Source: Rhodeus uyekii
Lineage: Eukaryota; Chordata; Actinopteri; Cypriniformes; Acheilognathidae
Direction of reading: 5' to 3'
Length of the DNA stretch: 64,000 nt
Assembly (NCBI GenBank): GCA_037043235.1
Contig: JAWRVZ010000113.1
Coordinates: 261,001-325,000 of the forward strand
The position numbers and the translations under genes are program-made. The notes under the pieces were generated by a model. The model searched no databases. It was not told where the DNA came from and saw only the letters and a program-made list of their open reading frames with translations. Positions 51,601 to 60,800 of the stretch are shown here, piece after piece. Each line of letters starts with the position of its first letter. Position 1 is the stretch's first letter.

Positions 51601-53081
51601 TTATTTTCCTGCATTTGGCAGACGCTTTTATCCAAAGCGACTTGCATTGCATTCAAGGAACGCATTAATATTCTAATCAGTTCTTGCTTTCCCTGGGAAC
51701 CGAACACATGACTTTTGCATTGCAAGTGCCACTCTATACTGTTTGAGTTACAGGAAAGCAAGTAATATTAATATATCATTTGGACTCTGCACAACACACA
51801 CTCACCCCAGCAGAGTGCACCATGCACTTGGGAGCTCCTGTGGTGCCGGAGGAGTACATGATGAAGAGAGGATGAGAGAAAGGCAGCTGCTCAAACTCCA
51901 GCTGAGGGTACTGGTCCCCTTCTTTACCCATGGCCAAAAAGTCCTCCAGGAACACACTGAAAGAAACAGTACAGGAGACAGAGACTCAGGGCTGACTCCA
52001 TCCTCCCCAGACAATATAAAACCTGTATACTATATGAGACTTCATTGAGAACGGTAGTAACGGAGTTTAACAAACACGTAACATTCAGACAAAGTGATTT
52101 ATAAGTGAGGAATTCATTTACATTCATGCATTTGGCAGACGCTTTTATCTAAAGCGACTTGCATTGCATTTAAAGTAAACATTGACATTCTAATCAGTTC
52201 CCGGGGAATTGCAAGCGCCACACTCTACAGCTTGAGTTACAGGAAAGCAATTCCACAATAAAAGTGATTCAGACACTAGAGGGATGCTGCAATCGCCCAA
52301 AAGTCACCTGACTTCTCAGGGTAATCAGCCTGGAAGATTTCATATCAATGTGTGTATTTGAAGTAGCAGTTCAGTTATAATACATAAACACGGGTTACAT
52401 GACTAAAGAAGTTCCATGGAATATACCTAAATTACATTTTTTTTATATATTAAAAAAACACAACAGATATTTAAATCAACAAACATTAAGCTTGACAGAT
52501 CAATACATTTTATTATATACATATGTAAACTACTGTTCAAAAGTTGGTCAAATGTTTTGTTTAAAAACAAGAAAAAAAATCTATTATGCTCACCAATGCT
52601 GCATTTGTTTGATCATAAGTCAAATTATATTATTATAATTATATTATCATTTTAAATCAGCTTCTGTTTTAAAACGTTTATTCCTGTGATGCAAAGCTGC
52701 ATTTTCAGCACCATTTCTCCAATTTTCAGAAATCATTCTAATATGCCGATACGGACTAATATCTTTTATTATCATCAATATTGAAATCAGTCGTACTGCT
52801 TGCTATTTTTGTTCAAAATAACAGCACATATTTTGTACCATTATATATTATATTACTTTTGTTTAACAATGCATTCTTGCTGATTAAAATAAAAAATTAA
52901 TAAAAATTGTACTAGCCCAAAAATTTGAACAGTAGTGTATATGCAAGAACACATCGTCATTTATACTACCTTCATATTTATTAAAACAAAATCATCTAAT
53001 CATTGCGTAACTCAATCTATGTTTGATGACATTGAGGCATTATTTGATGTGAATTGAACTTCTACATATAATATGATTGTT

Positions 53082-53118
<37 letters not shown>

Positions 53119-53594
53119 ACAGACCTGTTGGGAATCTTGGAGAGGTCGGTCTCCTGTCGAGAGCGAACATATGGAATGACAACAACCTTCTTCAGATCAG
53201 GGAGACCTGACAGAGATGATGGGGAAAATATAACAATGAGGCTCAATGAAATACAAACACGAACAAGATGACATGATGGGGAAAAAAATCTATCTGTGCC
53301 CGAGTTGAAACGTGTGCTTTATACCTTTAACGACATTCTGGAGTTTCTCCATATGGTCGTGCTGTTTGCCATTATACACAACAGCTGCGACTGAGAATAT
53401 CAACTTGGGCTGGATCTGAGAAAACCTGTCTAGCACTCCCTGAAAAGGAAAAGAGAGACATGAAAGACCCAAGTCACTTGAATCACCCGAGCAAAGATTC
53501 AGCATTAACGGTAATGTATAACCAAAGGAGCAACATGTAGTACCCCATCTTAACCACAGGGGGCAGCAGTGTGTGCACACATATACTGTATGTA

Positions 53595-53651
<57 letters not shown>

Positions 53652-53720
53652 ATGTGTATGTGTATACATGTGTATACATACAGTATATGTGTGCACACAC
53701 TGCTGCCCCCTGTGGTTTTA

Positions 53721-53785
<65 letters not shown>

Positions 53786-54498
53786 TAATACGAGCATAAT
53801 CCATTCCAGGACCGAACTCATAACTCAAATTGCTCATATCTCAAATTATTTCCCCCATAAGAAATAACAGAAAAGATTCATTCGTTCCAGCCCTATAAAA
53901 ACTCCCTTATTTTCCGGACCTTATTAGCTAATAACAATGGGAAAAAAACATGTTTTTAATTACTATAGAGACATACGTACACACAAAAAAATTACTAAAA
54001 AATTTAAGTATATAAGGATTCCTGAGATTTCAAATAAAATGTGGTTTTAATTATGAGTTCTTACCTTCGAGACAGACAATAAAGTAGCGGCGGCGGCGAA
54101 GGGAGGGATTAATAACGCAAACACAATACGGAAGACTCACGGGAGATGCGTACGGAAGTAGTCTATGGCGGAAAATCCATGGAAAAAAGAAATGAGCACA
54201 AAACTGATGTTTGCGCGCGCGCAAATTACATCCGCAAACGGATAACAGATCTACACGTGAAAAACTTAATCCTTTGCGCGTGACATGTCAGCTGCAGCAA
54301 TGCGCGCGATCTTCTCTCAACTGCTGTTTTTGCTCGAACAAACGCTTTTATTTTAGTCGACAAACACACGAAGTGAACGAGTGCAGGCGTGGGCTCCAAG
54401 TGCTGAACACCTGTAAGCGTGCTCGTATCTCAAAGCAAATATTTACTGGAAGGCTTGCTCGTATGTCGGGACGCTCATATCTCTAGGTATTACTGTGT

Positions 54499-54534
<36 letters not shown>

Positions 54535-56350
54535 CTGTCCCCTGTGGTTAAGATGGGGTACTACACATTGCTGCTTTGGTTATACATTACTGTTAATGCT
54601 GAATCTTTACACACACACACACACACACATATATAACAAAAAAAATGGGTACAAGTTGGCCTCTTTTCCCTAGCCATGACTGCATCCATATTCAGCTCTC
54701 TATGTTTTTCGGTACCCATAAAAACAATTGCTAAGTGTAAGTTATTTTTCTCAATTTGTTTACCACAAACACACGCTGATTAGGTTTAATTCTTCTATAT
54801 TAACTTGTTTTCGTACACGGTGAATCTATGTTGCTTTAACTGCTAGCGGCCATCCTATTTATGGAATAACAACCGTCCTGGGGGGGGGCGCGTAGAATGA
54901 CTTTAAACTCCTCATTGAAGATTGTATGGGAGACACACAGAGTGGGAGGAGGGAGAGGTAAAGTGTGTGATTGAGTGTTTGACATAGCTAAAAGGTCACA
55001 CACACACACACACACACACACATTTGAAGACAGAGAGAATTGATGATTAGATAACCTACTTTTTGGGGATTTGGACTACATGTTGCGATCATACAGTCAG
55101 CTGAATAGAATTGGATTTTATATACGATCACTTTTGCTAGTGTGATAAATAGAGTGTATTTAACACATAAGACAACAGAAAAGTGGACGCACATGTCAAC
55201 AACAGCACCAGTGTAAGTATGAAGGCACGTGGGCATATGAATGCCTGGCACTCGACGGAAAACTGAGGAATTCTTTCCGCCGACATCCAAATCTAAGGTT
55301 CCTACATTAGGTACACGCTGACAAACAGAAAGGATTTCTCCTTGCCAATGACCGGATCCATCTGCATTTAATTTCTCTATTTATTATTAAATAAAATGAT
55401 AAATTTGACACTTTAAATTTCAGTGACCGAAGCGGAGGAAGAAGTCAGCCAAATGATTTGCTGTATGGAATATTTTATGTAACACACTAGTGTTTAAAAG
55501 TTTGGGGCCAGTCAGGACCTACACACTGTATACCTCATACGATTAAAGTAGCAGTATATGATAGTTACACAACCATTATGCATGCAAATCTTACATTGAC
55601 ACCAAAATCTGGAGAAGTTGAACTCCAGATGGCACCTATACTTGCTGCAGCGAGCATGGCCTCAACAGCATAAATCCCATTGGGCAGGTATCCTGAGGTA
55701 GGAGAGGTAGAAGAGAGAGAGAGAGAATATCTCAGGCAAAATTACATTACTGCAATGGATTACCTAGATGCAAGTTATTTTAGTGAGAACACATTATCTT
55801 CAGGAATACTGTGCTTTTATTGGCAAGAGAGGATCACTGAAAATATTACATACAAGCGAAAGATGACAAATATAGCACTTAATGTGAGTAACACTTAAAT
55901 ACAGTTGCAATTTTACTAAAAAAGGAAGTATATTGTATATGTATATGTATATGACTCATGGAGGCAATAATATTTAAGTTGTGCATCAAAGACAGCCACA
56001 CATTTGAAGGAGAAAGTTTAGCAGTAACCGCTGGAGCAGATTGGATAGGTTGCAATCAAGATATACAAAATAACATAAGAAAATAGCTTGGATTATAGTT
56101 TTAAAATAAAGACAGATAAATGTTACAATTCAATTAACTAATATACATACACATGTACATTTTTTTCTTTGGTAAGAAAACACCATCCCAAAATACTTTG
56201 TTTAAAATGTAAATTATATTGTGTTTTGAGCAAAATAGAGAGAGGAAAGATAGAAAGAGACAGAACAGAAGCGGTATCCATTAGCTAAATGACACTGCGG
56301 CAATAAGGCCTGGCCTCATCTACAAAGTGGCCATATATTTCGCTCCTACT

Positions 56351-56411
<61 letters not shown>

Positions 56412-57758
56412 AATTAAGGAGACAGACAAGGACACTTTAGCAGAGAGAAACACACAGAATCACACACCCGGACAGGATCAATACACTCAGCCTTTGTAAA
56501 CTTTGACGTTTTTCCTGCATACAACACATGCTTTCGCAAAACAGACACACCTCTATGAACACAGTCATGTTTGCATCCATGTAGACGCATTTATTAAAAA
56601 AATAAAATAATGGCACAGTAGTGAAGGTATTTATACAGTTGAATAAACACACCCATGCACACAACCTATCCTTCATACCTAAATTCATAGACACTCCTGT
56701 TTTTAAATATAGCTGTTAATAATTACTATTATGATAGAAAAACTGTAACTAAAATACACACACACACACAAACGTTGGACAACGAAACTGACACAACTTA
56801 TTGTATTGGAGCCAATTCAGCATTACCTCATCTTCACACACAGTGACCAAAGGGATTTTGAGCATTCCTCTTCCAGAATATTTAGATCTGGAACCGCGTA
56901 GGCAACGGGACGTTCAAGTTGCTTTCATGTTCAAGCCTTGCTATGTGTATGGATGCATTATGCTGATACACAGCACCCTTCAAGGTACAATGTTTGAACC
57001 ACTGAGTCTTCATGGTCCTCCAGAGTGGTTTAGTAGTCCTTGGCAGTGACACACCCATCATGCACAGTAGGGAAAGCCATGATATTGCAGCCCAAACCAT
57101 CACCAAACACCCCTGTGCTTCACTCTGGGCACAAAACAACCTGGGTGTTAAGCCTCTTTGTACCTCCCACGAATGTGGGAAAGACAGTGAATGTGAACAA
57201 TGTCCACAGCCCAAGATTTGCACTGTTGGCACCATTAAAATCGGCATGGCTTTGGCACGGTGACCAAAGGTTTGGCTATAGCAGTCCAACCATGAGTACT
57301 GACCCTGTGGAGCTCCTAACAAACAGTTTTGGTGGAAACAAGAGAGTCGAGGTGCACGTTTAATTCTGCAGCCAGTGAGAAGCATACCATTTTCACCAAG
57401 AAAAGAAAAAAGAGCCCAAGAGATACACAGGTATCTCATTTTAGGTAGCATTGCAGGTTGGGTTCAAGCGTCTTCCCACAGTTCTTCTGGATTTAGTCTG
57501 TCTCAGTTTTTCTGTTTCTTAATGTAATCACAGATGGACTCAATGATAGTGAGATCAGATCAGATGTTGTCAGACTCCTTGTGCATATAAAAATCTCACT
57601 GGATTATTAGAATTAACAACAAAAGGAATGTTTGGAAATGTAAACAGATTTCCTACTGACCCAATACAGCAAAAGATAGAAATAACTGGCTTAAAACTAT
57701 TTTGTAGTGAAAATACAAACGTGTAATTAATTAATTAAATGTATAATATATATACACA

Positions 57759-57829
<71 letters not shown>

Positions 57830-60800
57830 TTTAATTAATATATATTAAAAAAAATTATTAATAAAATATTCTTTACATTTTATTTATACAAAAAAAAAAT
57901 TCTATTGTATTTTTCTATTTTGTATTTTCTATGTATTAAAATTAAAACTACCCATTTTTTCTGGAAGACCAAAGACTAAGAGATATCTGAAGTCAAAGAA
58001 ACTTTTACTTGATCCAGAAAGCATTCAGATAGCAACACCCTAGCCTTGTGATGTTGACTTCTGCATTGGCAGACTTACATTTTCTTCAAAGCAAAGCAAA
58101 AATCTCATTTATAGTTTATGAACCACACCTTACTTTTTTCCCTTTTCAGAATGTCTTAAATGACAAGTATAAAATGTCCCTCTTCAGAATGTTATTTTAA
58201 TCAGATACAGCCAAATACTTTCAAATCTGTCACCAAAGAACAGCATATTGTCTCTCTAGGTCACATAGTCATGTCTATCAAAGATATTAATAGAACGATT
58301 CTAAATGTCTCTATGAAGTACTGCTGTAAAAAAAGAAAGAAAAAAGATGCTTTACCATCTTGCTCATTCCCTTCCATTACTCTATAGGGACATAATAAAT
58401 CTATGCATGTACGTCACTGAAATGGCCTCCTCCCGTTTACAGCCAGTACAAGTCATAGATGATCAGCACTGCAGATAATGAACCCAGAGGCAGCAGAATG
58501 ACATCAGCGATTACACACTCTTTTTCCTGTCTCACATCACCCACATAGAGACACCATTACTCACACGCTGTCACAGTAGAGGGTGGAGACGTACCGGGCA
58601 TCCTAGCTTCTAACCAGCCTGAGCTTCAGCTTAGAAATGTCTGAACGCATTAAAGTGTTAAATCAGCATACAAACTACTTAAAAAGACCCAAACCGTGGT
58701 AAAACCACACTACACTTATTCTCCATCTATGGCCATGAATGGCTCTGGCTGAACCCCAGAACTGAGACAGAAAAGGGGACTTTGTTTGAGGAGTGACTGT
58801 CTGGCCCTAAAAGACAGAACACTCATAAAGACAAAAGAGGACAGAAAGAATAAGCAAAGAAAGAGGGCAGGAAAAACAAGTTAGAGCACCCAAACCTGTT
58901 GCAAAATAAAACAGTGCCTTAGATTTTCTTGTAAATGGCCACGTATTTGGCTTGTATTTCCTCATTCCACAACTGTCATCTAGGTGTCAAACGGGTGCTT
59001 GAGAAAACACAGCGCAAACACAGAGACGCACTGAGAGAGAAAAGCAGGTGACACTCACCCACGACCCTGTCACCAGTTTTGATGCCCATTTTCCTCATGG
59101 CGGCAGCGAAGAGAGCGACATCACGCCTCAGCTCTCCGAAAGTCACCTTGACGATCTCCTCATTCGCCTCGGCTACAAACACACGCAGAAATTACAAACA
59201 TTAGAGCAAAATAAAGAAAATAATAATAATAACCATTATTTAATTTATTATTAATACCAACAAAAGAGATAATTAAAAATTTATTTGAAAAATACAGTAA
59301 AAAAAACGATTATTACAATTTAAAAAGTTAATTTAACTACTTTCCATTTTAAAATGTCATTTATTGATGGCAAAACTGAATTTTCAGCATCATTACTCCA
59401 GTCTTCAGTCACATGATCCTTTAATCTAATTTGATTATTTGGTGGTCAATATACATTTCATTATCTACAACTTCATTATCAATGTTGTAAACCATCTTGT
59501 TGTATGGCGTTAACCTTTAGCCAATAATACTGAACGAAACATTTGTGAAAACGAACAAAAATACACTGACGTGACGTTTCTCGTGTCTATTAACATCCTT
59601 TAATAAACTATTATTATTCGCGTGTAATAGTTTATACACGCACGTACTCTAAAGTTCAAGGAGCTGTCAATCCAAATCTCACTAGCCAATGAGAGTGAAC
59701 CACTGTTAAGCCCTGCCCACATGGTAGGTTTGAGTCAGAAAGACGAATGTAAATTTGCAAATAGTAAACAAAAATTTTTAAAGCGAAAACTCTGGCAGCA
59801 ATCATAAAACCACAGCCAGCGAAACCGCAGTTTAGGGAACGGTCAACAAAGAATGCAGTTTATTTGAAAACGATGTTCATTTTTTTTGGAGTGAGGTTCG
59901 TTTTTATTCATTCGTGGAGTGTATTTTTTATTCTTTTTCACAAATGTTTAGTTCAAAGCAATTTGGCTCAAATCTCACTCCATATTGTGGCTTAACAATA
60001 TTTCTGTAAAAAAACAAAATCTTTTTCATGATTCTATGACGACTAAAGAACAGCTTTAATTTGAAATATAAATCTTTTGTAATACGTTACTGACACGGTT
60101 GAACAAGTGGACACATCTTTACAAAATAAAGTACTTATTTCTTTAAAGAAATAATCTTACTGACAAATCCTTTGGCTGGTACTGTGTGTAAAATGATTGC
60201 CATTTATTAATTATTAGTACATTATTAGTAAATATCAACAGGCTAACTTTAATGAGCAACAAGGGAATTATTGCCATCTGTGTCTGAGATGCAACTGATA
60301 TAGTCGCAGTCAACTGGGGTAATTGTCCCATTACTTTACATTATCAGTAAATCAATTGAAATAATGCCTGCGTCTGTATGTGACAAAAGAATGTCTGAAT
60401 TTACAGCAGGCAAAAAGTACCCAGATGACTTACTATTTCCAGCTAGATTCTGAAATGTGCATTCGATGGACACTTTAATATCCCATGAGGCCACGAGAGA
60501 GGATTTATCAATGATAAAACTGACACAGGTATAGGTCACATGATAAATGACATGGCGAATGTTGCACGTCCAGATTTCATTCATACTACACGCATTCACA
60601 CCATACTTTTTTTAGCCGTTGTGTAGCAATTACTTATTCAAAATAAGCATACTTAAGACTGTATGTCATTTTGGACGCAGCCCAAGTGTTAAATTCAATC
60701 AGAATCCTTTCAGTAAAACGAGTTTCACGACTACACAAACCAATGACGCAGGTACACTTCTGATAGATGCCACATTGGTAATTACATCCGCCCGGTACGG

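Larger units (their letters stand above)
53496..54605. repeat. Inverted repeat pair enclosing a Tigger-like element
   Basis: The arm at 53496-53569 (gattcagcattaacggtaat ... accacagggggcagcag) matches the complement of 54535-54605 with few differences. Inside, a second inverted pair at about 53555-53598 and 53674-53717 surrounds a TA and GT microsatellite. A Tigger-like element follows. The unit gggggcagcagtgtg is present three times in total. Confidence 0.85.

Noticed and set aside
53483..53821. Several Ile-Tyr open frames on both strands
   Set aside because: They are artefacts of long TA runs.
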